Shown here in pieces: positions 38,937 to 49,010 of a DNA stretch of 64,000 bases. Position 1 is the stretch's first letter, and every line of letters begins with the position of its first letter. A program made the position numbers and the translations under genes. The stretch comes from Bradyrhizobium algeriense. GTDB lineage: Bacteria > Pseudomonadota > Alphaproteobacteria > Rhizobiales > Xanthobacteraceae. The stretch spans positions 3,286,001 to 3,350,000 of the forward strand of contig NZ_JAZHRV010000001.1 in the NCBI RefSeq assembly GCF_036924595.1. The letters are read 5' to 3'. The notes beneath the pieces were generated by a model. The model saw nothing but the letters and a program-made list of their open reading frames with translations, was not told the origin of the DNA and searched no databases.

Positions 38937-39689
38937 CTAGCCGGTTGAGCCTTCAGAACCAGCTCCACCGCTCTCTTCGGGCTCGGCGGCCGGTGCCAGC
39001 AGGAGTTCCAGAGTATCGCCGGCGTCGAGCGGATCCTCGTCCTCACGCAGTGCCGCGTCGTCCGACGGCGTCGGAACGCTGAAGCCGGAAGGCAGCCGCG
39101 AATCCAGTAGCCCCGTCCCCTTTAGCTCTTCCAGGCCCGGCAGGTCGCCGAGCGCTTCCAGGCTGAACTGCGACAGGAACGCTTCCGTTGTGCCGAAGGT
39201 CAGCGGCCGGCCCGGCGTCTTGCGGCGGCCACGGGGGCGGATCCAGCCGGTTTCCAGGAGCACGTCGAGTGTTCCCTTGGATGTGATCACGCCGCGGATA
39301 TCCTCGATCTCGGCACGCGTCACCGGCTGGTGATAGGCGATGATCGCGAGCACCTCGATCGCCGCCCGCGACAGGCGCCGCGTCTCCGTGCTTTCGCGCG
39401 TCATCAGCCACGACAGATCGCCCGCGGTGCGAAACGTCCATTTGTTGGCGACGCGCACCAGATTGACGCCGCGCGGGGCATATTCCGCCTGCAGTTGCGC
39501 CAGCGCTGCCTTGACGTCGACGCCATCGGGCATGCGCTTGGCAAGCGCCGCCTGATCGATCGGCTCGGCAGAGGCAAACAGCAGCGCTTCGAGAAGCCGC
39601 AATTCCTCGGGCCGCGCCTCAACTTCGGTGTTCTGGTCGATGGGATGATCCTCGGCATCTTCCATGCGTTTTTCCGCCAGGCTTGCCAT
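38937..39689 (-). CDS. scpB: Segregation and condensation protein B
   Basis: ScpB dimerises and binds ScpA to assemble the SMC condensin that organises the chromosome. The 250-residue protein has two winged-helix domains: [36 protein letters not shown] and [40 protein letters not shown], with [21 protein letters not shown]. The C-terminal tail is acidic. ATG 39689 is preceded by GAAGGAG; a GTG at 39707 overlapping the scpA stop is rejected. In operon with scpA. Confidence 0.95.
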   Translation of the reverse strand: MASLAEKRMEDAEDHPIDQNTEVEARPEELRLLEALLFASAEPIDQAALAKRMPDGVDVKAALAQLQAEYAPRGVNLVRVANKWTFRTAGDLSWLMTRESTETRRLSRAAIEVLAIIAYHQPVTRAEIEDIRGVITSKGTLDVLLETGWIRPRGRRKTPGRPLTFGTTEAFLSQFSLEALGDLPGLEELKGTGLLDSRLPSGFSVPTPSDDAALREDEDPLDAGDTLELLLAPAAEPEESGGAGSEGSTG

Positions 39690-39706
39690 GGCTAGGTCTC
39701 CTTCCA

Positions 39707-40534
39707 CTACTCGACCGTCATATCCGGCGCGGGCATCGCTGCCTGCGGCGGACGCTTACGAAAATACAGCGGCGCGAACGCCTCTTTCTGGTTCAATTCC
39801 ATCTCGCCTTCGCGCACCAGTTCGAGTGCTGCAGCGAAGCTCGACGCGAACACCGTCGCCCGCTGCGAGGGATCGACCACGTAGCTGAGCAGGTAATCGT
39901 CGAGGCAGCTCCAGTCTTCGGCTTCGGTCATGCCGACCAGCCGCTCCAGCGAGGCGCGCGCTTCAGCCAGCGACCACACCGTGCGCTTGGCCAGATGCAC
40001 CGTCGCCAGCACGCGCTGCTGACGCTGCACGGCATAGGCCGTGAGCAGGTCGAACAGCGTGGCGGTGAATTTGGGATGCTTGATTTCGGCGATCGATTCC
40101 GGATTACCGCGCGGAAAGATATCGCGCTGGAACTGCGGCCGGTTCATCAGCCGGTTGGCGGCTTCGCGGATGGCCTCGAGCCGCCGCAGCCGGTTGGCGA
40201 GCGCGGTCGCCATTTCCTCCGCGCTCGGTCCGTCCGGCGTCGGCGGTTCGGGCAGCAGCAGGCGCGATTTCAGGTATGCCAGCCAGGCGGCCATCACGAG
40301 GTAGTCGGCCGCGAGTTCGAGGCGGATCTTTCGCGCGGCCTCGATGAACGTCAGATACTGATCGGCCAGCGCCAGAATCGAAATCTTGGCGAGATCGACT
40401 TTCTGCTGCCGCGCCAGCGTCAGCAGCAGGTCGAGCGGGCCCTCATACCCCTCCACGTCGACAACCAGCGCCGCCTCGCCGTCGGGGATTTCGGCGGGCC
40501 GTCCGGTTTCAAACGATAGAATTTCCGCGGTCAT
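39707..40534 (-). CDS. scpA: Segregation and condensation protein A
   Basis: ScpA is the kleisin that bridges SMC heads. The 275-residue protein has the conserved N-terminal region VVDVEGYEGPLDLLLTLARQ, QKVDLAKISILALADQYLTF, RLELAADYLVMAAWLAYLKS (the helices that meet the SMC neck), and a C-terminal winged-helix part (AVQRQQRVLATVHLAKRTVW, SLAEARASLERLV, ATVFASSFAAALELVREGEM). Its start overlaps the nagZ stop by four bases (ATGA). No smc gene is in the window. Confidence 0.95.
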   Translation of the reverse strand: MTAEILSFETGRPAEIPDGEAALVVDVEGYEGPLDLLLTLARQQKVDLAKISILALADQYLTFIEAARKIRLELAADYLVMAAWLAYLKSRLLLPEPPTPDGPSAEEMATALANRLRRLEAIREAANRLMNRPQFQRDIFPRGNPESIAEIKHPKFTATLFDLLTAYAVQRQQRVLATVHLAKRTVWSLAEARASLERLVGMTEAEDWSCLDDYLLSYVVDPSQRATVFASSFAAALELVREGEMELNQKEAFAPLYFRKRPPQAAMPAPDMTVE

Positions 40535-41553
40535 GCCGTTCCTACCCGATCCGTCAACGCTTCCAGTTCAGCCCGTGCCGCCTGCCGGTCGAAGGGCTCA
40601 GGCTGTTTTCGCGAGGCCAGCGCCCGAGTGGCTCGATCCAGCGCTTCGCCCGCCAGCTCCGGCGTCTCGCGCGCCACATCGCGCATCTCGTCGAGCTTGC
40701 CGTTGCAATGCAGGACCATGTCGCAGCCGGCGTTGACGATGGCGCGGGTCCGCTCGGCGATCGATCCCGCCAATGCATTCATGGACACGTCATCACTCAT
40801 CAACAAGCCTTGGAACCCAATTACGCCGCGAATCACCTGCCGGATGATTGTCGCAGAAGTCGTCGCCGGTTGGGCGGGGTCTAATGCGCTAAACACAACA
40901 TGTGCGGTCATGGCCATCGGCAGGTCCGCCAGCGGTTGAAAGGCGGCGAAATCGGTCCGATCCAGCTCTTCTCGCGACGTATCAACGGTCGGGAGCCTCA
41001 AATGGCTATCCGCAGTGGCCCGTCCATGGCCGGGAATGTGCTTCAGGACGGGCAGGACGCCACCCTGCTCCAACCCCTCGGTAACAGCGCGGGCGATTGC
41101 TGCGACCTTGCCCGGCTCGGTTCCATAGGCCCGGTTGCCGATCACGGCGTCGGCCCCGGCCACCGGGACATCCGCCAGCGGTAGGCAGTCGACGGTGACG
41201 CCGAGGTCGATCAGGTCGGCCGCGATCAGGCGCGAGCTGAGCCGCGCAGCCTTCAGCCCCAGCGCCTTGTCGAGGTCGTACAGCGCCCCGAAGGCGGCGC
41301 CGGGCGGATAGACCGGCCAATGCGGCGGCCCCAGCCGGGCCACCCGCCCGCCCTCCTGGTCGATCAGCACCGGGGCATCCGCCTCGCCTACACAATCCCG
41401 CAATTCGCCAACGAGGTCAGATACTTGACTTGGCGTCTCGACATTGCGTTTGAACAGGATGAAGCCCCATGGGCGCTCGGCACGGATGAACTCGCGCTCC
41501 GTGGCGCTGAGTTCCAGTCCCGATACGCCTGTGATGAATGCGCGGCTGCTCAT
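40531..41553 (-). CDS. nagZ: Beta-N-acetylhexosaminidase NagZ (GH3)
   Basis: NagZ removes GlcNAc from cytosolic GlcNAc-anhydroMurNAc-peptides during cell-wall recycling; its product can signal beta-lactamase induction. The 340-residue GH3 protein shows VLIDQEGGRVARLGPPHWPV, FGALYDLDKALGLKAARLSS, DCLPLADVPVAGADAVIGNR, the catalytic-loop motif KHIPGHGRATADSHLRLPTV with the Asp-His dyad, and LLMSDDVSMNALAG with the nucleophile Asp. Normal length. It lies between the SPOR gene and scpA, overlapping scpA. Confidence 0.95.
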   Translation of the reverse strand: MSSRAFITGVSGLELSATEREFIRAERPWGFILFKRNVETPSQVSDLVGELRDCVGEADAPVLIDQEGGRVARLGPPHWPVYPPGAAFGALYDLDKALGLKAARLSSRLIAADLIDLGVTVDCLPLADVPVAGADAVIGNRAYGTEPGKVAAIARAVTEGLEQGGVLPVLKHIPGHGRATADSHLRLPTVDTSREELDRTDFAAFQPLADLPMAMTAHVVFSALDPAQPATTSATIIRQVIRGVIGFQGLLMSDDVSMNALAGSIAERTRAIVNAGCDMVLHCNGKLDEMRDVARETPELAGEALDRATRALASRKQPEPFDRQAARAELEALTDRVGTA

Positions 41554-41606
41554 GGGGGCCGATTAGGCCCCTCACGGCTCCGCGGTCAAGGAAACCGGAG
41601 ATAATT

Positions 41607-43097
41607 CTACGGGATAAAGCACTGCCCGCCGGCAGACTTCAGCTCGGTGCAGAACTGCACGGCCTCCTGCCGCGTGCGGTACGGGCCGACCATGGCGCGA
41701 TACTTGGTCTTCCCATCAGCCAGATCCACCCGCCTGATGACAGGCGAACGGGAACCGAGCACGGACGCATACTTGCCCTGCGCCGCGCGGAACGACTCCC
41801 TGGCCGCGGATTCGCTGTCCTGCGACGTCACCGATACCAGAAAACTGCCCCCACCCTCGGAAGCTGCAGCCGGCGCGGTTTGCGTGGGGTTGGTCGCAGC
41901 CACGCGGGTTGACGACTCCGATTCGGACGCCTGAGGCGCGAGCGACATCGGCGTGTTGGCGCTGGCATTGGCGGAAGCCGGGTTACGCGCCGGCGGGGCA
42001 GCGGGAGCCGCGGCCGGGGCAGCAACGCTTCGCGTCGGCGGCTTCGGCGGCGGCGCGCTGGCGCCTGCCGGGATGCCGCCATTGTCAGCGGCGTCGCCCT
42101 TGACGGCGAGCGTCTTGATCCTGCGCGGCTCGTTGTTCGGCATCGTACCGGTGGCGGCAGGCATCGGCGCCGACGGCGATACACTTGAGGCCGGCGGCGG
42201 GTTGGCGTTCTGGTTCAACGGCGGAAACACCACGCGGGGTGCCCCCGAGCGGGAATTGACGTCGACGGGCGTCTCTTCGCGCGACACCAGCCTCTCGCCG
42301 CCATCGCCTGACAGCATGCGGTCAGGGTTCTTGGCGGCACTTGCGTCGGACTGCGCCGGCACCACCTTGGTCGGGCTGTTGTCGGCCCTGATGATCGGCG
42401 GCTCGCCCGAGCGGGGCGACCCGACAAAGGTGCGATAGGCAAAGGCAGCCCCCGTCCCCACCACGGCCAGCGCCAGCACGGCGGCAACCGTCACCAGGCC
42501 GCTCGAGCGCTTCTTCGGCGCGGGCTCTTCCTCATATTCGCCCTGGTAAGCGTAGGGATCGTCCGGATAGGCCGGATCGCGCTGATAGTCGTGCTCGCCG
42601 GTCTCTAACCGCCCATACAGCGCATCGTCGTAGCGCGACGGGTCCTGCTGCGGCTCGTCGGCATATTGCTGAGGCTGCTCGTCGTAGTCCTGCGCGGGCG
42701 GCGCTTGATACGCGGGCACCTGTGGCGGCTGGGCTGCGTAGCGATGCAAGGGATGCACCGGCGCCGGCTGGTACTCCGGCTCGTCATCGTATTTCTGGTC
42801 GTCATCGTATTTCTGATTGTATTCCTGCGGCAGCGGCGGCGGAGGCAGCGGGGTTTCGTGGCGCGCGCGCTGCATCCATGCCGGCGGGCTCGGAGGAGCA
42901 TCGGGCAGCTCTTCCGGCGGATCATATTGCTGTGGGCGCACGTTGGCCCGCGACTGCAGCGGGCGCGGCGCGGGTTTGGCCGCGGCCCCGAGCGGATCAT
43001 TCTGCCCGATCAGCCTTGCGAGCTCGGCAAGCGGATCACTCTCGCCGCGATCTTCGTCGGCGGAGGGAAAAGGTCGGTCCTGATATCGATTAGCCAT
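41607..43097 (-). CDS. SPOR-domain membrane protein
   Basis: A 496-residue envelope protein of bitopic layout. Cytoplasmic N-terminus (~1-185) rich in Pro, Gln, Tyr, Asp; one membrane helix (~195-215, SGLVTVAAVLALAVVGTGAA); a long periplasmic Ala/Pro linker; and a C-terminal SPOR domain (~420-496: FLVSVTSQDSESAARESFRA, YRAMVGPYRTRQEAVQFCTE, LKSAGGQCFIP). SPOR domains bind denuded septal glycans, so a cell-division role is likely. ATG 43097 starts MANRYQDRPFPSADEDRGES. Conserved in Rhizobiales between argS and nagZ, as here. Confidence 0.93.
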   Translation of the reverse strand: MANRYQDRPFPSADEDRGESDPLAELARLIGQNDPLGAAAKPAPRPLQSRANVRPQQYDPPEELPDAPPSPPAWMQRARHETPLPPPPLPQEYNQKYDDDQKYDDEPEYQPAPVHPLHRYAAQPPQVPAYQAPPAQDYDEQPQQYADEPQQDPSRYDDALYGRLETGEHDYQRDPAYPDDPYAYQGEYEEEPAPKKRSSGLVTVAAVLALAVVGTGAAFAYRTFVGSPRSGEPPIIRADNSPTKVVPAQSDASAAKNPDRMLSGDGGERLVSREETPVDVNSRSGAPRVVFPPLNQNANPPPASSVSPSAPMPAATGTMPNNEPRRIKTLAVKGDAADNGGIPAGASAPPPKPPTRSVAAPAAAPAAPPARNPASANASANTPMSLAPQASESESSTRVAATNPTQTAPAAASEGGGSFLVSVTSQDSESAARESFRAAQGKYASVLGSRSPVIRRVDLADGKTKYRAMVGPYRTRQEAVQFCTELKSAGGQCFIP

Positions 43098-43214
43098 CGT
43101 GATGATGCATCCCCTACGGGACAGCGCCAACTCGCCATGTCAAACAAACCATGACGAGCGTGGCCCCTGCCAGATACCCCACGAACCCCCATTCGTGAAG
43201 GCCTTCGCCCCTGC

Positions 43215-45008
43215 CTACCGCATCTCGGTCGGGGCGTGGACGCCGAGAACGGCTAAGCCCGATGCCAGAACCGAGACGACGCCCTGAACCATCGCCAGTC
43301 GCGCCCTCGTGATCTCTGCATCATTAGTTATAATGAAGCGTAAATAGGGCAAATCCCGCCCTTTCGTCCATAACGCATGAAATTCACTGGCCAAATCATA
43401 TAGATAAAACGCGATTCGGTGCGGCTCATGTGCCACCGCCGCAGCCTCGATTATTCTGGGATACAGCGCCAGCCGTTTCAAAAGGTCCAGTTCGGCCGGA
43501 TCGGTCAGCAGGTCCACCGGGGCGTCCCCCAGCCAAGCCGACCGGGCGGCATCGTCCTCCGGCAGTTCTGGAACCACCTCACGGGCGTTCTTGAAGATCG
43601 AATGGCCGCGGGCATGCCCGTACTGGACGTAGAAGACGGGGTTGTCCTTCGATTGTTCGCGCACCTTGGCGAGGTCGAAATCGAGCACGGCGTCGTTCTT
43701 GCGGAACAGCATCATGAACCGCACAGCATCCGAGCCGACCTCGTCCACCACTTCGCGCAGCGTGACGAAATCGCCGGAGCGTTTCGACATCCGCACCTGC
43801 TCGCCGGCTCGCAGCAGCCGCACCAGTTGCACAACCTTGACGTCGAGCGCAGCCTTGCCGCCGCTGATGCCCTTCACTGCCGCCTGCATGCGCTTGATGT
43901 AGCCGCCGTGATCGGCGCCGAACACGTTGATTATGTCGAGGAAGCCGCGGTCGACCTTGTTCTTGTGGTAGGCGATATCGGCAGCGAAATAGGTGTAGGA
44001 GCCGTCCGACTTGATCAGCGGACGGTCGACGTCATCGCCATAGGCGGTGGCGCGGAACAGCGTCTGGATGCGGTCCTCGTAATCCTCGACCGGCTTGCCT
44101 TTCGGCGGCGGCAGGCGGCCTTCGTAGATATCACCCTTGGCGCGCAGGAAATCGATGGTCTCGGTGACCTTGTTGTTGCCGGTCTCGATCAGCGACCGCT
44201 CCGAGAAGAACACGTCATGCTTGATGTTGAGCGCGGCGAGATCACCCTTGATCATGTCCATCATCATGGCGATGGACTTATTGCGGACGATTGGCAGCCA
44301 TGATGCCTCCGGCATCGCCTTCAACTTGTCGCCATGCTCGGCCGCCAGCGCCTGCCCGACCGGCACGAGGTAATCGCCGGGATAGAGCCCTTCCGGAATC
44401 TCGCCGATGATTTCGCCAAGCGCTTCCCGGTAGCGCAGGAATGCCGAGCGCGCGAGCACGTCGACCTGCGCGCCAGCGTCGTTGATGTAATATTCGCGCG
44501 TGACGTCGTAGCCGGCAAAGTCAAGCAGACCGCACAGCGCGTCGCCGAACACCGCACCCCGGCAGTGGCCGACATGCATCGGTCCGGTCGGATTGGCCGA
44601 GACGTATTCGACATCGACCTTGGCGCCGTGGCCGACCGCGCTTTTGCCGTAAGCCGCGCCTTCGCGCAGCATCGTGAGCAGTTCGCCCGCCCAGACCTCG
44701 GGCTTCAAAGTGAGATTGATGAAGCCGGGCCCGGCGACCTCGACGGAAGCCACCAGATCGTCGGCGCGCAATTTTTCCGCGATTTTATCGGCGAGTTCGC
44801 GCGGTTTTGCCTTGGCGTCCTTGGCGAGCACCATTGCGGCATTGGTCGCCATGTCGCCATGGCTGGCATCGCGCGGCGGCTCGACCACGACGCGGGAGAA
44901 ATCGATGTCGGCGGGCCATTGGCCCTCGGCCGCGAGCGCGGCGCAGATCGCCTGCACGCGCACCAGCGCGTCGGCAAACAGATGTTGTGAAGCTGGCTTG
45001 TCGGACAT
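43215..45008 (-). CDS. argS: Arginyl-tRNA synthetase
   Basis: ArgRS charges tRNA-Arg. 597 residues, normal length. N-terminal additional domain ([20 protein letters not shown]), class I HIGH element in [40 protein letters not shown], the variant KMSKS signature [34 protein letters not shown], and the C-terminal anticodon-binding domain ([40 protein letters not shown]). Between dgt (10 bases upstream) and the SPOR gene, co-directional. Confidence 0.98.
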   Translation of the reverse strand: MSDKPASQHLFADALVRVQAICAALAAEGQWPADIDFSRVVVEPPRDASHGDMATNAAMVLAKDAKAKPRELADKIAEKLRADDLVASVEVAGPGFINLTLKPEVWAGELLTMLREGAAYGKSAVGHGAKVDVEYVSANPTGPMHVGHCRGAVFGDALCGLLDFAGYDVTREYYINDAGAQVDVLARSAFLRYREALGEIIGEIPEGLYPGDYLVPVGQALAAEHGDKLKAMPEASWLPIVRNKSIAMMMDMIKGDLAALNIKHDVFFSERSLIETGNNKVTETIDFLRAKGDIYEGRLPPPKGKPVEDYEDRIQTLFRATAYGDDVDRPLIKSDGSYTYFAADIAYHKNKVDRGFLDIINVFGADHGGYIKRMQAAVKGISGGKAALDVKVVQLVRLLRAGEQVRMSKRSGDFVTLREVVDEVGSDAVRFMMLFRKNDAVLDFDLAKVREQSKDNPVFYVQYGHARGHSIFKNAREVVPELPEDDAARSAWLGDAPVDLLTDPAELDLLKRLALYPRIIEAAAVAHEPHRIAFYLYDLASEFHALWTKGRDLPYLRFIITNDAEITRARLAMVQGVVSVLASGLAVLGVHAPTEMR

Positions 45009-45017
45009 GGCCGCCGC

Positions 45018-46226
45018 CTAACGCAAATCCGGGGTCGAGTCAAAAAGCCTTTGGTGCTCGATTAAGGCGAAACGGTCGGTCATTCCGGCGATGAAATTGC
45101 CGATCCGGCGGGCCCGCTCGCCCTCGCTCTCGCGCTCGGTGCCCTCGACCCATTCCGCCGGCAGGTCGTCCGGGGAGGTCTGGTAGCGCGCGAACAGGTC
45201 GAACAGGATCCCTTCCGCCTCGCCCATCACCCGCATGACGCGGTGGTGGCGGTACATATGCACTTTCAGGAACGCCTTGATCGCGGCTTCCTCCTCGGCG
45301 ACCGCGGGCGGAAAGGCGATCAGCGGCTGATGGTGGTGACGGACGTCATGGGCCGATTGCGGCTTCCCCGCCGCAAGCCGCCTGCCCGCCTCCGACATGA
45401 CCGCCCCGATCATGTAGGAAATCAGCTCGCGCACCAGTTCCGCGCCGCGCCTGGCGTCGTCGAGATTGGGATAATGCCGGTCGATCTCGGCGATGATCGC
45501 GGCCGTAAGCGGCATGACCTTCAAATCATCGACGCCGAACAGGCCGGCGCGCAGACCATCGTCGATGTCATGGGCGTCATAGGCGATATCGTCGGCAAAG
45601 GCCGCGGCCTGTGCCTCCAGCGAGGCGTAACTCCACAGCTCCAGATCGAACTTCTGATTGAAATCGGCGATGCCGACCGGAATCCCGCTTTCGCGGTACG
45701 GGCCGGCCGGGGCCCCGTCCGGCGCGGTCAGCGGGCCGTTATGCTTGACGATGCCCTCCAGCGTTTCCCAAGTCAGGTTCAGCCCGTCGAACTCGGGGTA
45801 GCGATGCTCCAGCGAGGTCACCACCCGCAGCGCCTGTGCGTTGTGGTCGAAGCCGCCATGGGCGGCGAGGCATTTGTCGAGCGCCCGCTCGCCGGCGTGG
45901 CCGAACGGGGGATGGCCGAGGTCATGGGCCAGCGCCAGCGTTTCGGTCAGATCCTCGTCGAGGCCGAGTTGCCGGGCCAGCGCACGCGCAATCTGCGCCA
46001 CTTCCAGCGAATGGGTCAGCCGGGTGCGGTAATGGTCACCCTCGTGGAACACAAACACCTGGGTCTTGTGCTTGAGCCGGCGGAAGGCGGTGGAATGGAT
46101 CACCCGGTCGCAATCCCGCCGGAACGGGCTGCGGGTTCGGCTCGGCGGCTCCGCAAACAGCCGGCCGCGGCTGGAATCGGGGTCGCAGCCATAAGGCGCA
46201 CGGGGGGCAGCCATTCCGACCGACAC
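45018..46226 (-). CDS. dgt: Deoxyguanosinetriphosphate triphosphohydrolase-like protein
   Basis: An HD-domain dNTP triphosphohydrolase that lowers the dNTP pool. The 402-residue protein has [60 protein letters not shown], the metal-binding [20 protein letters not shown], and the later Asp in [20 protein letters not shown]. All HD ligands are present. The start may be GTG 46226 or ATG 46214. First gene of the long minus-strand run, opposite erpA. Confidence 0.95.
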   Translation of the reverse strand: MSVGMAAPRAPYGCDPDSSRGRLFAEPPSRTRSPFRRDCDRVIHSTAFRRLKHKTQVFVFHEGDHYRTRLTHSLEVAQIARALARQLGLDEDLTETLALAHDLGHPPFGHAGERALDKCLAAHGGFDHNAQALRVVTSLEHRYPEFDGLNLTWETLEGIVKHNGPLTAPDGAPAGPYRESGIPVGIADFNQKFDLELWSYASLEAQAAAFADDIAYDAHDIDDGLRAGLFGVDDLKVMPLTAAIIAEIDRHYPNLDDARRGAELVRELISYMIGAVMSEAGRRLAAGKPQSAHDVRHHHQPLIAFPPAVAEEEAAIKAFLKVHMYRHHRVMRVMGEAEGILFDLFARYQTSPDDLPAEWVEGTERESEGERARRIGNFIAGMTDRFALIEHQRLFDSTPDLR

Positions 46227-46285
46227 GATTTTTTAGTCCTTATCCATTTGATTCCGCGAGATTACGCACTTAACTATGTCTGACC

Positions 46286-46304
46286 GGCCATACCAAGTAT
46301 GGCC
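46286..46304. promoter_or_regulatory. Inverted repeat in the dgt/erpA divergent region
   Basis: GGCCATAC-CAA-GTATGGCC is a perfect 8+3+8 palindrome, 45 bases before the erpA ATG. A related half-site follows within 30 bases (CCATACCAAAT..ATTGGGTATG), so two similar dyads stand in series. Candidate operator for erpA or dgt; I do not recognise it as a Fur, Irr or RirA consensus. Confidence 0.5.
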
Positions 46305-46348
46305 CACCATACCAAATGAATTGGGTATGACGGGCCGGAGAGCATGCC

Positions 46349-46678
46349 ATGACTACTGCCATCACCGTCAGCGAGCGGGCCGCCCGCCGTATCGGCGAAA
46401 TCCTTAAAGTCGAAGGCGACGGCGCCATGCTGCGCATCTCCGTCGAGGGCGGCGGCTGCTCCGGCTTCCAGTACAAATTCGACGTCGACCATGCCAAGGC
46501 CGAGGACGACCTTGTGATCGCGCGCGAGGGCGCGGTGGTGCTGGTCGATCCGGCCTCGGTGCCATTCCTCGCCGGCTCCGAAGTCGATTTCGTGGATGAC
46601 CTGATCGGCGCCTCGTTCCGCGTGGTCAATCCGAATGCGACCGCGTCGTGTGGTTGCGGGACGAGCTTTTCGGTCTGA
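46349..46678 (+). CDS. erpA: Iron-sulfur cluster insertion protein ErpA (HesB/IscA family)
   Basis: An A-type carrier that delivers Fe-S clusters to targets. The 109-residue protein has ITVSERAARRIGEILKVEGD, RISVEGGGCSGFQYKFDVDH with the first Cys, VDPASVPFLAGSEVDFVDDL and the C-terminal Cys pair in NPNATASCGCGTSFSV. All three cluster cysteines are present. ErpA rather than IscA is suggested by length, the GGGCSGFQY variant and stand-alone position without isc/suf genes. ATG 46349 is preceded by a purine-rich GGAGAG. Confidence 0.92.
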   Translation: MTTAITVSERAARRIGEILKVEGDGAMLRISVEGGGCSGFQYKFDVDHAKAEDDLVIAREGAVVLVDPASVPFLAGSEVDFVDDLIGASFRVVNPNATASCGCGTSFSV

Positions 46679-46749
46679 GAATCTTGTAGCCCGGATGCGG
46701 TTATCATTTCCCGCGAAGGTGAGCTATCCAGCGCGCCGCGGCCCATCCA

Positions 46750-46827
46750 CGTCATTGCAAGCGCAGCGAAGCAATCCATAGCGCCACACGCGGAGACATG
46801 GATTGCTTCGCTGCGCTTGCAATGACG
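46750..46827. repeat. Palindromic intergenic repeat, family A (copy 2)
   Basis: Arms CGTCATTGCAAGCGCAGCG.. and ..CGCTGCGCTTGCAATGACG, ~29 bp, separated by ~20 bases. It differs from the copy at 11762 by paired changes that preserve the stem, implying selection for, or mobility as, a folded structure. Lies between convergent erpA and the LysR gene. Confidence 0.9.
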
Positions 46828-46836
46828 GTTGGCGCT

Positions 46837-47742
46837 CTACGCCTCCCGCGCGTAGCGCGGCAAGTCGGCTTTCAGCATCGCCAGCACGTCGTCGCGCACG
46901 GGATCGCGGGTTCCCCGCGCGAAGGCGGCGGCCAGCGGCAGCTTGTTCATGTCGGAGGCTGCAAGGCGGATGAAGCGGACGCCGCGCGTTGCCATGCGCG
47001 AGGTCCAGCGCGGGACGATGGCGACGCCCAATCCTGCGGAAACCAGATTGACGATGGTCTGTTTTTCATCGGCGATCTGGGCGACGCGCGCCTCGCATCC
47101 GGCTTCGGCGAACAGTTTCATGGTGAGATCATGGCTGTGCGGACGCGAGCGGCGTTCGGGCACGATCAACGGCGCGTTCTCGAGATCGGCGATGGTCACG
47201 CGCCTCCGCGTTGCGAGCGGATGACGCTCGGCGACCGCGACGACGGCGGTCTCGTGCAACAGGAACAGAAACTCGAGCCGCTTGTCGGGCCGCTCCGGCG
47301 GGCGCACGAAGGCGAGGTCGAGCCGGCCGGACAACAGACGCGGCAGCAGGCGGACCGTCTTCTCCTCGACCAGTTGCACGGTGACATCGGGCTGCCGCTT
47401 GCGGAAATCATGGAGCAGCCGGGGCAACAGGCCGGCGGCGGCGCTGTCGATGGCGCCGACGCGAATGATCGCGGCCCGTTTGCGGCCGCGCGTGCGAAAA
47501 CGGCCGGCCAGCGCATCGGCCTGCGCCAGCAACGTTCGCGCTTCCTTCAGCAGCACGGCGCCATCGTCCGTCAGCGCGACGCTTCGCGTCGTGCGCGTCA
47601 TCAGCCGCGTGCCGAGATCGTCTTCGAGCAAGCGGATGAAGCGGCCGAGCGCCGACGGCAGCATGTCGAGCCGCTGCGCCGCCCTGCCGAAATGCAATTC
47701 CTCGGCCGCCGCCACGAAGCAGCGCAAGTGATGCAGGTCCAT
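46837..47742 (-). CDS. LysR-family transcriptional regulator
   Basis: A 301-residue regulator: N-terminal winged HTH ([60 protein letters not shown]) and the periplasmic-binding-fold effector domain ([71 protein letters not shown]). Divergent from the tartrate-dehydrogenase-type gene with a 111-base gap holding a palindrome; it therefore probably controls that gene and the binding protein downstream in response to a dicarboxylate. Confidence 0.95.
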   Translation of the reverse strand: MDLHHLRCFVAAAEELHFGRAAQRLDMLPSALGRFIRLLEDDLGTRLMTRTTRSVALTDDGAVLLKEARTLLAQADALAGRFRTRGRKRAAIIRVGAIDSAAAGLLPRLLHDFRKRQPDVTVQLVEEKTVRLLPRLLSGRLDLAFVRPPERPDKRLEFLFLLHETAVVAVAERHPLATRRRVTIADLENAPLIVPERRSRPHSHDLTMKLFAEAGCEARVAQIADEKQTIVNLVSAGLGVAIVPRWTSRMATRGVRFIRLAASDMNKLPLAAAFARGTRDPVRDDVLAMLKADLPRYAREA

Positions 47743-47761
47743 CGGTCCTCCCGTTTCCGAT

Positions 47762-47780
47762 TATATCAATTTTTTGTATA
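47762..47780. promoter_or_regulatory. Candidate LysR operator
   Basis: TATATCAATTTTTTGTATA, an AT-rich imperfect dyad (TATA-TCAA / TTG-TATA) in a GC-rich genome, lies 20 bases upstream of the LysR start and 74 bases upstream of the tartrate-dehydrogenase-type gene. Position and T-N11-A-like shape fit a LysR binding site. Confidence 0.6.
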
Positions 47781-47853
47781 AACGCGAGGCAATTGCCTCC
47801 CCTCGTCCGAGGCCGCAAGCTCTCGCGCTGCAAGCTGGTTCAGGAAGATTTCG

Positions 47854-48927
47854 ATGCGTGAATATTCAATCGCGGCAATTCCGGCCGACGGGATCGGTCC
47901 CGAGGTCATCGCCGCCGGCGTCACCGCGCTCGAAAGCCTGCAGAAGCGCCTGGGCGATGTGAAATTCAACGTCGAAACCTTCGATTGGGGTTCCGCCTAT
48001 TACCGCAAGCACGGCGTGATGATGCCTGCGGATGCGCTCACCACGCTGAAGAAATTCGACGCGATCTACTTCGGCGCGGTCGGCGCACCCGATGTCCCTG
48101 ATCACATCACGCTGTGGGGCCTGCGCCTGCCGATCTGCCAGGGCTTTGACCAATACGCCAATGTCCGGCCGACCAGGATCCTGCCCGGCATCACCTCGCC
48201 GCTGCGCCATGCCGGCCCCGGCGATCTCGACTGGGTGATCGTGCGTGAAAATTCCGAAGGCGAATACGCCGGCTGTGGCGGGCGGGTGCATCGCGGCCTG
48301 CCGGAGGAAGTCGGCACCGAAGTCGCCGTCTTCACCCGCGTCGGGGTCCAGCGCATCATGCGCTACGCCTTCAAGCTGGCGCAGTCGCGCCCGCGAAAAT
48401 TCCTCACCGTGGTTACAAAATCGAATGCGCAGCGGCACGGCATGGTGATGTGGGACGAGATCGCCGACGAGGTCTCGAAGGAATTCCCAGATGTCACCTG
48501 GGACAAGATGCTGGTCGATGCGATGACGGTGCGGATGACGCTGAAGCCGCAGAGTCTAGATACCATCGTGGCGACCAATCTCCACGCCGACATCCTCTCC
48601 GACCTCGCCGGCGCGCTGGCCGGCAGCCTCGGTGTGGCCCCGACCGCGAACATCGATCCCGAGCGGCGCTTCCCTTCGATGTTCGAGCCGATCCATGGCT
48701 CGGCGTTCGATATCACTGGCAAGGGCATCGCCAACCCGGTTGCGAGCTTCTGGACGGCATCGCAGATGCTCGATCATCTCGGCGAAGCCGAGGCGTCGGC
48801 CCGGCTGATGCGCGCGGTGGAGACGGTCACGGGCGCGGGCATCACGACGCCCGATGTTGGCGGCACCGCAACGACGAAGGATGTGACCGAGGCTGTCGTG
48901 GAGGCGATCCATAGCTCCAACGTGTGA
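47854..48927 (+). CDS. ttuC: Tartrate dehydrogenase/decarboxylase-type enzyme (isocitrate/isopropylmalate DH family)
   Basis: A 357-residue NAD-dependent beta-decarboxylating dehydrogenase. IAAIPADGIGPEVIAAGVTA, VETFDWGSAYYRKHGVMMPA, YFGAVGAPDVPDHITLWGLR, VIVRENSEGEYAGCGGRVHR, KSNAQRHGMVMWDEI, the Mg-binding VDAMTVRM, ATNLHADILSDLAGALAGSL and FEPIHGSAFDITGKGIANPV. The W-G-L-R-L-P-I-C and G-C-G-G-R-V-H features point to the tartrate/D-malate group rather than LeuB. Substrate assignment is by family. Divergent from LysR and followed by a Bug-type binding protein. Confidence 0.88.
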   Translation: MREYSIAAIPADGIGPEVIAAGVTALESLQKRLGDVKFNVETFDWGSAYYRKHGVMMPADALTTLKKFDAIYFGAVGAPDVPDHITLWGLRLPICQGFDQYANVRPTRILPGITSPLRHAGPGDLDWVIVRENSEGEYAGCGGRVHRGLPEEVGTEVAVFTRVGVQRIMRYAFKLAQSRPRKFLTVVTKSNAQRHGMVMWDEIADEVSKEFPDVTWDKMLVDAMTVRMTLKPQSLDTIVATNLHADILSDLAGALAGSLGVAPTANIDPERRFPSMFEPIHGSAFDITGKGIANPVASFWTASQMLDHLGEAEASARLMRAVETVTGAGITTPDVGGTATTKDVTEAVVEAIHSSNV

Positions 48928-49010
48928 CGGCCGGTCATCGGTCATGACGGATCGATCGTGAGGCAGAAAGCCCGCGAGACAAATCAGAACAAGAACCCAG
49001 GGAGGCGTTA

